From Eubacteriaceae bacterium (GTDB taxonomy: Bacteria; Bacillota; Clostridia; Lachnospirales; Lachnospiraceae): a DNA stretch of 64,000 bases. The position numbers were made by a program, and so were the translations under genes. The DNA lies in the NCBI GenBank assembly GCA_910574895.1, contig CAJTDQ010000005.1:62001-126000 (forward strand). Reading direction: 5' to 3'. The notes under the pieces are model-generated. The model was not told the DNA's origin. It saw only the letters and a list, made by a program, of their open reading frames with translations, and ran no database searches. The first letter of the stretch is position 1; the number at the start of each line of letters is the position of its first letter. Below, piece by piece: positions 37,804-46,966 of the stretch.

Positions 37804-38103
37804 TTACAGACCTGCAAAGATTTCAATATCTGCACTGTCTTCTGTCAACTGAACAACTGCCTTCTTCTTTGCTGCTGTCTTTCCAGTTACATAACCACGT
37901 CTCTTATTCTTTCCTGCTAAGTTCATTGTCTTAACGCTTTCTACCTTTGCTCCTTCGAACATTTTTTCAACTGCGTCAGCAACCTGTGACTTAGTAGCAT
38001 CTGTGTGAACGTAGAATGTATATTTCTTTTCTGCCATAGCGTTCATACTTTTTTCAGTAATAACTGGTGAAAGTATCACGTCATAATATTTAATATCTGC
38101 CAT
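37804..38103 (-). CDS. rplW: 50S ribosomal protein L23
   Basis: 99 residues with YDVILSPVITEKSM and the KMNLAGKNKRRG-like loop. L23 lies at the tunnel exit and binds trigger factor and SRP. Start overlaps the rplD stop by one base. Confidence 0.98.
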   Translation of the reverse strand: MADIKYYDVILSPVITEKSMNAMAEKKYTFYVHTDATKSQVADAVEKMFEGAKVESVKTMNLAGKNKRRGYVTGKTAAKKKAVVQLTEDSADIEIFAGL

Positions 38104-38723
38104 TATGCGTACACCTCCTCAATTGTTGCTACAGCTGCTTTTTCAACTACTACTGTATCGTATTTAAGAATATCGTATACATTAATTGTATTTGTCAAAG
38201 CAGTTTTCACTGTAGGGATGTTCTTAGCTGATTTTACTGTGTTTGCATCATTTTCATTTAATACTACTAATGCTTTTTCAGCCTTTAAGTTTGCCATAAC
38301 CTTTGCAAATTCCTTTGTCTTAGGAGCGTCAAACTTAAGTTCATCAACTACGATTAATTTTCCTTCGTTAACTCTTGATGTCAATGCTGACTTAAGAGCC
38401 AGTCTCTTTTCTTTCTTATTCATCTTGAATGAATAATCTCTAGGTGTTGGAGCAAAAACAACTCCGCCGCCTGTCCACTGTGGAGATCTTGTAGAACCCT
38501 GTCTTGCATGACCTGTTCCTTTCTGTCTCCATGGTTTTCTACCACCGCCGCTCACTTCTGAACGAGTCTTCGCTTTCTGTGTTCCCTGACGGTTATTTGC
38601 GAGCTGGCTTACTACAGCCTGATGCACTAAATTTTCATTTACTTCCACACCAAATACTGCATCGCTAAGTTCGATTGTTCCAACTTCGCTTCCTTCCATA
38701 TTTAAAACAGATACTTTTGCCAT
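38103..38723 (-). CDS. rplD: 50S ribosomal protein L4
   Basis: 206 residues with the tunnel loop KPWRQKGTGHARQGSTRSPQ. In several bacteria L4 represses its own S10 operon by binding the leader; a folded leader is present here upstream of rpsJ. Confidence 0.98.
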   Translation of the reverse strand: MAKVSVLNMEGSEVGTIELSDAVFGVEVNENLVHQAVVSQLANNRQGTQKAKTRSEVSGGGRKPWRQKGTGHARQGSTRSPQWTGGGVVFAPTPRDYSFKMNKKEKRLALKSALTSRVNEGKLIVVDELKFDAPKTKEFAKVMANLKAEKALVVLNENDANTVKSAKNIPTVKTALTNTINVYDILKYDTVVVEKAAVATIEEVYA

Positions 38724-38746
38724 CTGTGCGTTCCTCCTTTCAAATA

Positions 38747-39376
38747 CTACTTACCGGCTTTCACAGATTCTTTAATTGTTACTAAAGCTTTCTTAGGTCC
38801 CGGTACAGCACCTTTAACTAAGAGTAAATTCTTTTCAGCGTCAACTCTAACGATTTCAAGGTTCTGAGTTGTCACCTGTTTGCCACCCATGTGACCAGGC
38901 ATCTTCTTACCTTTAAATACCTTACTTGGTGATGAACATGCACCATTTGAACCAGCATGTCTATGGTATTTAGAACCATGAGCCATAGGTCCTCTTGACT
39001 GTCCATGTCTCTTAATTGCGCCCTGGAATCCTTTTCCCTTCGCAACTGCAGTAGCATCAACCTTATCTCCAGCTTCAAAAATTTCAGCCTTGATTTCATC
39101 TTTTACTGCATACTCACCTTCGAGTTTAAATTCTCTTACAAATCTCTTGTAAGATACGCCTGCCTTGTCAAACATTCCCTTTACAGGTTTGTTGACAAGT
39201 TTTTCTCTGATATCTTCGAAACCAACCTGAACTGCTGCGTATCCATCGTTCTCAACTGTCTTAACCTGTGTTACTACACATGGTCCAGCCTGAAGAACTG
39301 TAACTGGTACTAATTCGCCAGCTTCGTTGAATATCTGAGTCATTCCAACTTTTCTTGCTAAAATAGCTTTCTTCAT
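38747..39376 (-). CDS. rplC: 50S ribosomal protein L3
   Basis: 209 residues, starting [15 protein letters not shown], with the glutamine-containing [20 protein letters not shown] loop near the peptidyl-transferase centre. The 117-base gap to rpsJ contains a GATCGC/GCGATC hairpin. Confidence 0.98.
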   Translation of the reverse strand: MKKAILARKVGMTQIFNEAGELVPVTVLQAGPCVVTQVKTVENDGYAAVQVGFEDIREKLVNKPVKGMFDKAGVSYKRFVREFKLEGEYAVKDEIKAEIFEAGDKVDATAVAKGKGFQGAIKRHGQSRGPMAHGSKYHRHAGSNGACSSPSKVFKGKKMPGHMGGKQVTTQNLEIVRVDAEKNLLLVKGAVPGPKKALVTIKESVKAGK

Positions 39377-39493
39377 TAATAATTACCTCCTGTTTAATCT
39401 ACAGCGGATCGCATTCCGCGATCATCCTAGAACAGTTTTGTAACTAACTCATTCGTTTAATTACCTATATAAAACCTTCAAGGATAATTCTCA

Positions 39494-39808
39494 CTATTTG
39501 TTCTTCATCTTAATATCAATATACACACCTGCTGGCATTTCAAGCTTTGATAAAGCTTCTACTGCCTTCTGGTTTGGAGCAATGATATCGATGAGTCTCT
39601 TATGAGTTCTCTGTTCAAACTGCTCTCTGGAATCTTTGTACTTATGAACAGCTCTAAGAATAGTAATAACTTCTTTCTTAGTTGGTAGAGGTACCGGACC
39701 ACTAACTTCTGTTCCTGTTCTCTTTGCAGTTTCAACAATTTTCTTAGCTGATTGATCTACTAATTTGTGATCGTAAGCTTTCAGTGTAATTCTCATTACT
39801 TGTGCCAT
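39494..39808 (-). CDS. rpsJ: 30S ribosomal protein S10
   Basis: 104 residues, [20 protein letters not shown] start and [11 protein letters not shown] signature. S10 also acts in antitermination as NusE. First gene of the cluster; AGGAGG is ten bases before the start. Confidence 0.98.
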   Translation of the reverse strand: MAQVMRITLKAYDHKLVDQSAKKIVETAKRTGTEVSGPVPLPTKKEVITILRAVHKYKDSREQFEQRTHKRLIDIIAPNQKAVEALSKLEMPAGVYIDIKMKNK

Positions 39809-40046
39809 AAAAAAAGCCGCCTCCTTTTCGTACTATTTTAAACTCTAGCACGACAAGCGGTGACCGTACAACCTTTCCGTGTGTGTCATATTTTATATCA
39901 CGTTCACACGGCGTTTCCACTCCCTGGTGGACTAATTTTTGTACAGTGACTTGTCGCCAGTTTCCTAACTTGACATTCGCTCCACGGAAAACCTGCATCT
40001 TTCGTATGCAGCAACCTCACGTTTCAACGCTATCAATGTCACAGCA
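39809..40046 (-). promoter_or_regulatory. Structured leader of the S10 operon
   Basis: The roughly 237-base 5' region folds well: a long-range stem CGACAAG/CTTGTCG extended by GTAC/GTAC (39851-39956), inside it CCGTGTG/CACACGG (39877-39911), and a separate CTGCAT/ATGCAG hairpin (39993-40011). S10-operon leaders are targets of autoregulation by L4 in some bacteria; for this lineage that is inference. No gene lies in this stretch. Confidence 0.6.
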
Positions 40047-40052
40047 CGAACA

Positions 40053-40081
40053 ATAATAACATAAGGGATTACAAATTGCAA
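40053..40081 (-). promoter_or_regulatory. Promoter of the S10 operon
   Basis: TTGCAA (40076-40081), 17 bases, TATTAT (40053-40058) on the minus strand. Confidence 0.65.
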
Positions 40082-40151
40082 CCCCTCTTTTAGAAAATTT
40101 TTGTATAAGTAGAAAATCTTACATCATCCAACTATATTATATAGAAGAAAC

Positions 40152-40454
40152 TCATATTTTAAAATAGTATTTTGATTCTATCTTATTGCCTAATACATCT
40201 TCCAAATCACTTGTAACAATCAATTGCTCTTTTTGTGGTTTGGTTAATTTTTTGATATAGTACTCCAATTTACTTGCCAGAACTTTATTCTCAGACTTCC
40301 ATGCTATTTCTAACCTTGTCACTTTATGTGTTCTCGTATACTTTGCACTTTTTCCACTCTGAGATTTATGCTCCTCAATTCTTCTGTTTAAATCTGTTGT
40401 TATCCCGGTGTAAAGTGAATTATCTTCACACCTTAATATGTAAGTATAGTACAT
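40152..40454 (-). CDS. GIY-YIG nuclease family protein (UPF0213)
   Basis: 100 residues: YYTYILRCEDNSLYTGITTD holds the GIY-YIG equivalent, then Arg (NRRIEEH) and the LEYYIKKLTK helix with the catalytic Glu. Stand-alone members are small proteins of unclear role, perhaps DNA repair. AGGAAGAG precedes the ATG. It is transcribed toward the S10 promoter. Confidence 0.9.
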   Translation of the reverse strand: MYYTYILRCEDNSLYTGITTDLNRRIEEHKSQSGKSAKYTRTHKVTRLEIAWKSENKVLASKLEYYIKKLTKPQKEQLIVTSDLEDVLGNKIESKYYFKI

Positions 40455-40481
40455 TTCTCTCTTCCTATCGGTTCTAAATAA

Positions 40482-40618
40482 TTAAAAAATTCCCGGAATC
40501 CATTTTGCAATAAAAAATCCACCTGCGAAAGAACATATATTTGCAAGCAACGCATAAAAGATAATCTTTTTCCCTAAAACTTTGCACTCTTTCTTCCTAT
40601 TAAATAATTTTGAATATT
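40482..40618 (-). pseudogene. Possible remnant or unannotated small membrane protein
   Basis: A minus-strand frame of about 45 codons ends with a stop at 40482-40484 and reads like the end of a membrane protein (GKKIIFYALLANICSFAGG, then FFIAKWIPGIF). It has no ATG and no ribosome-binding site, and a stop lies directly upstream. It is either a decayed gene end or a short protein with an unusual start. Confidence 0.35.
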
Positions 40619-40619
40619 T

Positions 40620-40660
40620 TTACATATATGTTTTATATTTTTTTGTAAAAACACATGTAA
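40620..40660. repeat. Solitary copy of the 41-base inverted repeat
   Basis: TTACATATATGT (40620-40631) and ACACATGTAA (40651-40660) span 41 bases, the same half-sites and the same span as the units of the 419-726 array 40 kb away. Confidence 0.6.
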
Positions 40661-40724
40661 TTTTTTAATTTTCTATAAATTTAATAATCTAATAAAAAAG
40701 AAGGTATCAAAACACTTCCCTAAC

Positions 40725-40752
40725 AAAAAAGGGGCTTTTTTACAGCCCCTTC
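40725..40752 (-). terminator. Terminator of ddh
   Basis: Arms AAGGGGCT/AGCCCCTT followed by TTTTTTG on the minus strand, just after the ddh stop. Confidence 0.85.
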
Positions 40753-40762
40753 ATTTTCTATT

Positions 40763-41749
40763 CTATAACATTTCTTTTCTTAATTCTGCTCCACTCTTAG
40801 CACTAAGATAAGCCGGTGCAATGTCAAATACAGTCTTGCATCCACTCTGACCTTCCTTACTCAGTCTATGTGCTGCTCTTGCATAAGCGACTAACACGCT
40901 GGAGGTAAACTCAGGATTCGAATCCAATTTAAGGCTGTATTCAATCAGATGTTTATTCTCTTTATTCCAACCTGTCACACCACTTCTAAGTACAAATCCA
41001 CCATGAGGAATTCCACTATGTTCTGCCATCAACTCTTCCTCACTAATAAAATGTACTGTTGTATCATAATCAGCAAAGTAATTTGGCATTGTCTTTATCT
41101 CTTCTTCTACTTTTGCTGCATCTGCCCCATCCTCTAAAACAACAAAACATTCTCTTGTATGTTTTTGTCTTGTAGTAAGTTCCGGATTTGTTCCTTCACG
41201 TACCGCATCAAGAGCACTGTCTACAGGAATTGTATACTGTTTTGCATTCTTAACACCTTCAATACGACGGATTGCATCAGAATGTCCCTGACTAACACCT
41301 TTTCCCCAAAATGTATAATCATTTCCCTCTGGTAAAATTGCATTAGCATACAAACGGTTCAATGAAAACATTCCCGGATCCCATCCTACAGAAATAATTC
41401 CAACTGTTCCATTTTCCTTTGCCACTTTATCAACATTTGCAAAATGCTCTGGGATTCTTGCATGGGTATCAAAACTATCTATCACATTAAAATGCTTTGC
41501 AAACTCCGGAGTCTGCTCCGGTAAATCTGTAGCACTACCGCCACATAAAATCATAACATCAATTTTGTCCTTCCAATCTGCTGCTTCTTCTACCTTACAA
41601 ACTGTTGCTGTTTCTGTAAGAATAGAAACGGTAGATGGTTCTCTACGTGTAAATACTGCAACCAATTCCATATCATCGTTCTGTTTAATTGCACATTCCA
41701 CACCACGTCCTAAATTTCCATAACCTAAAATTCCAATACGTGTACTCAT
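40763..41749 (-). CDS. ddh: meso-Diaminopimelate D-dehydrogenase
   Basis: 328 residues from the ATG giving MSTRIGILGYGNLGRGVECA (NADP-binding GYGNLG near 8-13), which follows AAGGAG; an earlier in-frame start lacks one. ISVGWDPGMFSLNR, GKGVSQGHSDAIRR and the SGIPHGGFVLRSG region are diagnostic of the dehydrogenase, which makes meso-diaminopimelate in one step for lysine and peptidoglycan. The enzyme is common in clostridial gut bacteria. Single gene with its own terminator. Confidence 0.95.
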   Translation of the reverse strand: MSTRIGILGYGNLGRGVECAIKQNDDMELVAVFTRREPSTVSILTETATVCKVEEAADWKDKIDVMILCGGSATDLPEQTPEFAKHFNVIDSFDTHARIPEHFANVDKVAKENGTVGIISVGWDPGMFSLNRLYANAILPEGNDYTFWGKGVSQGHSDAIRRIEGVKNAKQYTIPVDSALDAVREGTNPELTTRQKHTRECFVVLEDGADAAKVEEEIKTMPNYFADYDTTVHFISEEELMAEHSGIPHGGFVLRSGVTGWNKENKHLIEYSLKLDSNPEFTSSVLVAYARAAHRLSKEGQSGCKTVFDIAPAYLSAKSGAELRKEML

Positions 41750-41866
41750 TTTCTTTCTCCTTACTCTCATTATTTATATTGTAGGAACTCCAAATACGAC
41801 AATTTGCTTTCCTTTTTTCACACGATTTCTATCATAGCACAATTTTCATAAAAGTTTAATACTTTA

Positions 41867-43222
41867 TTATATCAATCCCTGTATGATAATAATTAAAATC
41901 AAGATTGGCAAAACAAACTGAAAATATGGTTTCAGCCATTTCGCGAAACGTATTCCTCTTCCTGCATTACATTCTTCATAGTATTTATCAAATCCCCATC
42001 CAAACTTTGTTGTGCAGAAAATCAGAAAAATCAAAGAGCCAATTGGCAGCAACAGATTACTTACAAGAAAATCCTCACTGTCTAAAACATCCCTTCCGCC
42101 AATCAGATGCAGATTCTTCCACACATTATAACCAAGTACACATGGCATACTGGCAATTAAAACAATAATTCCATTAATTAATACCGCCTTTTTGCGTCCC
42201 CATTGAAACATATCTATACAGAAAGAAATAATATTTTCAAAAACGGCTACAATTGTTGAAAAGCTTGCAAATGTCATAAACATGAAGAATAATGTTCCCC
42301 AGACTCTTCCTCCTGACATATTTACAAAAACATTCGGTAAGGTAACAAAAATAAGGGATGGTCCCTGATCCGGCTGAACCCCATAAGAAAAACATGCCGG
42401 AAAGATGATTAACCCTGACATAATTGCCACAAACGTATCCAACGCACTAATACGTAATGCTTCTCCGGGTAAAGAATTTTCTCTGCTCATATAACTTCCA
42501 AATATCTCCATAGCTGCAATACCTAAACTCAGTGTAAAAAACGCCTGATTCATAGCTGCTGTTACAACATTACCAAAACCAATATCTTTTACTTTGTCCA
42601 TACTTGGAATCAGATAAAATCCCAGACCTTTCGCCGCTCCGGGAAGCACAATACTATGCACTGCCAAAACAACAATTAATACAAGCAGTGCTGACATCAT
42701 AAACTTGCTGATTTTTTCAACACCACTCTGTAATCCTTTTGAACAGACAAAAAATCCTAACACTACTGTCAAAACCATCCAGATTCCCATCTCCACCGGA
42801 GATGATAAGAGTTCTAAAAAAACATTTCCTATCGCTTCTGCATTCATATTCTTTTTAAATGTTCCTGTTGAAAATTTCAAAAAGTATCCAACCATCCAGC
42901 CGGAAACTGTTGTGTAATACATCATCAGTAAATAACATCCTAAAATACAGAACCACCCATGAATATGCCACTTATGTTTTGGCCTTTCCAATGCTTTATA
43001 TCCTAAAACAATACTCTTTTTACTTGCCCGTCCAATAGCAAGTTCCATTGTCAAAACCGGAACCCCCATACACAACAAAAACACAAGGTACAATAAAACA
43101 AATATTCCACCGCCATTTTCTCCTGCCACATACGGAAATCTCCAAACATTACCTATTCCGATTGCACAACCTGCACTTACAAGAATAAATCCTAATCTTG
43201 ACTTAAATCCCTCTCTTTTCAT
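41867..43222 (-). CDS. Sodium-dependent transporter, NSS (SNF) family
   Basis: 451 residues, eleven to twelve spans. The unwound helix 1 signature appears as GCAIGIGNVWRFPYVAGENGG; NQAFFTLSLGIAAM is helix 6. Bacterial members import amino acids (tyrosine, tryptophan, leucine and others) with sodium; the substrate here is unknown. The ribosome-binding site is poor (AAAGAAAG). Confidence 0.93.
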   Translation of the reverse strand: MKREGFKSRLGFILVSAGCAIGIGNVWRFPYVAGENGGGIFVLLYLVFLLCMGVPVLTMELAIGRASKKSIVLGYKALERPKHKWHIHGWFCILGCYLLMMYYTTVSGWMVGYFLKFSTGTFKKNMNAEAIGNVFLELLSSPVEMGIWMVLTVVLGFFVCSKGLQSGVEKISKFMMSALLVLIVVLAVHSIVLPGAAKGLGFYLIPSMDKVKDIGFGNVVTAAMNQAFFTLSLGIAAMEIFGSYMSRENSLPGEALRISALDTFVAIMSGLIIFPACFSYGVQPDQGPSLIFVTLPNVFVNMSGGRVWGTLFFMFMTFASFSTIVAVFENIISFCIDMFQWGRKKAVLINGIIVLIASMPCVLGYNVWKNLHLIGGRDVLDSEDFLVSNLLLPIGSLIFLIFCTTKFGWGFDKYYEECNAGRGIRFAKWLKPYFQFVLPILILIIIIQGLI

Positions 43223-43285
43223 TCTTTCTTTTACGTATAGTAATTATCCTTTGCAAATAATTTCTATACCTATCCTTTCTTATTA

Positions 43286-44101
43286 TTATCTATTACCCAG
43301 CTGCCAAAAAGCAACTGCACTGGCTGCCGCCACATTTAACGAATCTACTCCATGAGCCATCGGAATGCACACTGTATAATCACAATTTTGAATTGTGTTT
43401 TTATCCAGCCCCTCACCTTCCGTCCCAAGAATTATCGCCAGACGTTCCTCTGCCTTCAACACTTTATTATCAATACTTATTGAATTGTCATCCAATGCCA
43501 TTGCTGCTGTTTTAAATCCCAAACATCGCAACTGTTCTATATATCCTGTTTCTTCCTCATCTATAAAAGTCCACGGAATTTGAAAGACAGTTCCCATACT
43601 TACTCTGATTGCACGACGATACAATGGATCGCTGCAAGCCTGCGTCAACAATACTGCATCAATATTCAATGCAGCTGCTGAGCGAAAAACTGCTCCAACA
43701 TTTGTCGGATTCACGACATTTTCTAAAACTGCAACTCTGCGTGTATTGCTGCATACTTCCTCTACAGTAAGCAATTGTGGACGATACATCGCACAAAGCA
43801 TTCCTCTGGTCAGCTGAAAACCTGTAAGTTTCGTTAATACATCAAACTCTGCTGTGTATACCGGTATACTGCCACAACGTTCTATCAAATATTTTGCCTG
43901 CGTTTCTATATGCCTTTTCTCTACTAAAAAGGATATCGGAACACAGCCTGAATCAAGTGCCCGTTCAATTACTAAAGGACTTTCGGCAATAAACATTCCC
44001 TTCTCAGGCTCATGCCTGTTCAATAATTGATTTTCTGTCAGTCTCGCATATACGTCTAACTCCGGTGCATTAAAATCTTTTATCTCTATGATGTTAGACA
44101 T
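43286..44101 (-). CDS. TrmH/SpoU family RNA 2'-O-methyltransferase
   Basis: 271 residues. An amino substrate-binding region is followed by the knotted SPOUT domain with motif 1 NPTNVGAVFRSAAAL, motif 2 ILGTEGEGL and motif 3 MAHGVDSLNVAAASAVAFW. It methylates a ribose in rRNA or tRNA; the exact target is not clear. It lies 15 bases downstream of a GNAT gene, and the NSS transporter gene follows. Confidence 0.92.
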   Translation of the reverse strand: MSNIIEIKDFNAPELDVYARLTENQLLNRHEPEKGMFIAESPLVIERALDSGCVPISFLVEKRHIETQAKYLIERCGSIPVYTAEFDVLTKLTGFQLTRGMLCAMYRPQLLTVEEVCSNTRRVAVLENVVNPTNVGAVFRSAAALNIDAVLLTQACSDPLYRRAIRVSMGTVFQIPWTFIDEEETGYIEQLRCLGFKTAAMALDDNSISIDNKVLKAEERLAIILGTEGEGLDKNTIQNCDYTVCIPMAHGVDSLNVAAASAVAFWQLGNR

Positions 44102-44116
44102 CGTATTCTCTCCTAA

Positions 44117-44581
44117 TTATAATATTTTTTCCATTCCTATCTTTTGTACATGAAGTCCGCATTTTTCATAAAATGCTTTTGCTTCCTCATTACACGCCCA
44201 CACATTTAAAGTCACATTATAACAGCCACTCTGTTTCGCAATTTTTATAACATGCTGATATAGTTTCGTTCCAACCCCTTTTCCCCTTATGCCTTCTAAT
44301 ACACACAAATCATCTATGTACAATGTTTTTATATGGGTTAATAAATTTGAGTGATTTTCCTGAAATATGCAAAATGCATAACCTAATATTTTCCCCTCTT
44401 CCTCAGCAACATAAATCGGGCGGATATAATCCTCCAGCAATTCATTTAATTCTTCCGAAGTATATTTTTTTGTACCTGCCTGAAACAAATCCGGACGTCC
44501 GTCAGAGTGTACTTTTGCAACCTGATACAACAATGTCTCTATCTGTGGAATATCCTTTTTTTCTGCTTTTCTAATATACAT
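44117..44581 (-). CDS. GNAT family N-acetyltransferase
   Basis: 154 residues. The acetyl-CoA pyrophosphate loop is RGKGVGTKL, preceded by TLYIDDLCVLEGI and followed by the NVWACNEEAKAFYEKCGL segment. Substrate unknown. The second of two adjacent GNAT genes (14-base gap). Confidence 0.9.
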   Translation of the reverse strand: MYIRKAEKKDIPQIETLLYQVAKVHSDGRPDLFQAGTKKYTSEELNELLEDYIRPIYVAEEEGKILGYAFCIFQENHSNLLTHIKTLYIDDLCVLEGIRGKGVGTKLYQHVIKIAKQSGCYNVTLNVWACNEEAKAFYEKCGLHVQKIGMEKIL

Positions 44582-44595
44582 ATAGCATCCTTTCC

Positions 44596-45135
44596 TTACT
44601 TTTTATAAAGTAAATAGTTTTCATTCTCAATTGTCACATTATCTAACAACTGCTGAAATATATCCTTATTAAAATTCTCATCGGCACACAGTACCTCCAT
44701 CTCCATACCTCTATATTTCAAATAATATGAAGTTTCAAAAAATCCATTTCTTAAATAAAATTTTCGTCTTGTTTTTCTCTGAGTAATATTAGGTGCCTCT
44801 TCCTCGATTGCCTCTAAATCCACTACCACCTGGCAATCAGAATATTGTTTTTTTATCAATGATAATCCCTGTCCTCCATACCCTATGGAGCGTTTCTCAC
44901 TGTCAATTGCCAAAAAGAAAATATATGCAGTCTTTTCATCTGTTACCATCGCGCAATAACCTACAAATTGTTCTTTATCATAAAATGCCCAGACTTCAAA
45001 TATATTTTCATCAATTAATTGTATGATCTGTTCTATTTCCATACATTCTTCTTTCGGAAACGCATTATTATTTATCTTTTGCCATTCATCTGTCTCTTTA
45101 AAATCAGCAGTTATTTTTTTCATATATAGATTCAT
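44596..45135 (-). CDS. GNAT family N-acetyltransferase
   Basis: 179 residues with a recognisable GNAT core (FVGYCAMVTDEKTAYIFFLAID, then SIGYGGQGLSLI as CoA loop and RRKFYLRNGFFETSYYLKYRG). The CoA loop differs from the usual Arg/Gln-x-x-Gly pattern. Substrate unknown. First gene of a likely GNAT-GNAT-trmH unit. Confidence 0.85.
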   Translation of the reverse strand: MNLYMKKITADFKETDEWQKINNNAFPKEECMEIEQIIQLIDENIFEVWAFYDKEQFVGYCAMVTDEKTAYIFFLAIDSEKRSIGYGGQGLSLIKKQYSDCQVVVDLEAIEEEAPNITQRKTRRKFYLRNGFFETSYYLKYRGMEMEVLCADENFNKDIFQQLLDNVTIENENYLLYKK

Positions 45136-45212
45136 TTTTTTGCTCCACTACTTATATTCCATATTTTAATTTTTTTGTTTTTTATTTTATTCATCTGTCA
45201 GATATTATAACA

Positions 45213-45250
45213 TAAGAGCAGCGTTAATCAAAATGACTAACGCTACTCTT
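45213..45250 (-). terminator. Terminator after the first rubrerythrin gene
   Basis: Arms AAGAGTAGCGTTA and TAACGCTGCTCTT with one mismatch; the following T-run is weak. Confidence 0.65.
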
Positions 45251-45272
45251 TATTATTAAAATTTTTTAAGTT

Positions 45273-45812
45273 TTAATAGTTTTCAGCATGTACTTCAAAA
45301 TAACTCTGTGGGTGTGCACATGTAGGACAAATCTCAGGTGCATTTGTTCCAACAACAATGTGTCCACAATTTCTGCATTCCCAGACCTTCACTTCACTCT
45401 TTTCAAATACTGCTTTTGTTTCTACATTTTTCAGTAATGCACGATATCTTTCTTCATGGTGTTTTTCAATCGCTGCTACCAAACGGAACTTTTCTGCCAG
45501 TTCCGGAAAACCTTCTTCTTCAGCAGTCTTGGCAAAACCTTCATACATATCTGTCCATTCATAGTTTTCACCTTCTGCTGCAGCTGCAAGATTCTGTGCA
45601 GTATCACCAATACCATTTAATTCTTTAAACCACATCTTTGCATGTTCTTTTTCATTATTTGCTGTGTCCAGAAAAAGAGATGATATCTGCTCATATCCTT
45701 CTTTCTTCGCTACGGAAGCAAAGTATGTATATTTGTTTCTTGCCTGTGATTCTCCGGCAAATGCTGCTTCCAGATTCTTTTCTGTTTTTGTTCCTTCATA
45801 TTTGTTTGCCAT
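45273..45812 (-). CDS. Rubrerythrin
   Basis: About 179 residues from the ATG behind AGGAGG (an upstream in-frame ATG is unsupported). The ferritin-like diiron domain has the [31 protein letters not shown] and [12 protein letters not shown] ligand helices; a rubredoxin domain follows with [10 protein letters not shown] and [13 protein letters not shown] binding one iron. It reduces peroxide in the cytoplasm of anaerobes. Confidence 0.95.
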   Translation of the reverse strand: MANKYEGTKTEKNLEAAFAGESQARNKYTYFASVAKKEGYEQISSLFLDTANNEKEHAKMWFKELNGIGDTAQNLAAAAEGENYEWTDMYEGFAKTAEEEGFPELAEKFRLVAAIEKHHEERYRALLKNVETKAVFEKSEVKVWECRNCGHIVVGTNAPEICPTCAHPQSYFEVHAENY

Positions 45813-46028
45813 TGTAAATTCCTCCTTTTGTCCATAATCTTTACAAATATTATACATATCTTTTCCAGATAATTCCATTCCTTTTTGTTCTAATTTGTGT
45901 CTTTTTATTTAATATGTTAAAATATGAAACAGAATCTAATTAAGAGTACCTAGCTCTAAACGGATGAAAAACATTTTATACTGATCCGGGATTCAGAAAA
46001 CAATAATTTTTTTAAAGGAAACAGACAA

Positions 46029-46889
46029 ATGTGGATTGCAGATAATTGGAAAGATTATGAAGTTATTGATACTTCAACAGGAGAGAAATTAGAACGATGG
46101 GGAGATTATTTACTGGTCCGTCCGGACCCACAGGTAATTTGGAATACCCCAAAGAAAAATAAAGGATGGCACAAACATAATGGACATTATCACAGAAGTA
46201 ACAGAGGCGGAGGACAATGGCAGTTTTTTAACCTTCCGGAACAATGGACTATAGGTTATAACAATCTAACTTTTAATCTAAAGCCTTTTAGTTTTAAGCA
46301 CACAGGACTATTTCCCGAACAGGCTACTAACTGGGATTGGTTCTCAGAGAAAATAAAAAATGCAGGAAGACCCGTTAAAGTATTAAATCTTTTTGCCTAC
46401 ACTGGCGGTGCAACTCTTGCCGCGTTGGATGCCGGTGCTCACGTTACTCACGTAGATGCTTCTAAGGGTATGGTCACCTGGGCAAAGGAAAACGCAGTCT
46501 CATCAGGTTTAGCAGACAAACCGGTGAGATGGTTAGTAGACGATTGTGTAAAATTTGTGGAGCGTGAAATCAGACGGGGAAATAAATACGACGGAATTAT
46601 TATGGACCCTCCATCTTATGGACGAGGCCCTAAAGGAGAAACATGGAAAATCGAAGAAAGTATTTTCCCATTCGTAGAATTATGCACGAACATTTTAAGT
46701 GATGATCCACTATTCTTTTTAATTAATTCTTACACCACAGGACTACAGCCTGCAGTACTTAACTACATGATAAGCACTGCCATTGTACCAAAGTTTGGTG
46801 GTAACGTAGAAGCAGAAGAAATCGGCCTTCCCGTAAGTTCCAATGGATTAATTCTTCCTTGTGGTGCTTCAGGACGGTGGAGTAAATAG
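46029..46889 (+). CDS. SAM-dependent rRNA methyltransferase, RlmI/RlmK-like
   Basis: 286 residues without a PUA domain. The SAM-binding motif VLNLFAYTGGATLAAL, acidic HVDASKG and catalytic-type IMDPPSYGRGPKGETWK are visible. These resemble the catalytic domain of 23S cytosine-5 methylases such as RlmI; the target is inferred. No strong ribosome-binding site is seen, only AAAGGAAA. Diverges from the rubrerythrin gene. Confidence 0.85.
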   Translation: MWIADNWKDYEVIDTSTGEKLERWGDYLLVRPDPQVIWNTPKKNKGWHKHNGHYHRSNRGGGQWQFFNLPEQWTIGYNNLTFNLKPFSFKHTGLFPEQATNWDWFSEKIKNAGRPVKVLNLFAYTGGATLAALDAGAHVTHVDASKGMVTWAKENAVSSGLADKPVRWLVDDCVKFVEREIRRGNKYDGIIMDPPSYGRGPKGETWKIEESIFPFVELCTNILSDDPLFFLINSYTTGLQPAVLNYMISTAIVPKFGGNVEAEEIGLPVSSNGLILPCGASGRWSK

Positions 46890-46904
46890 ATTTTATTTAT
46901 AAAC

Positions 46905-46947
46905 AAAAGAGCTGCTATAATTTTATTTGATTACAGCAGCTCTTTTT
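46905..46947. terminator. Bidirectional terminator
   Basis: Arms AAAAGAGCTGCTATAA and TTACAGCAGCTCTTTTT between the convergent methylase and PPTase genes. Confidence 0.85.
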
Positions 46948-46966
46948 CTATACAAATTTTATTATC

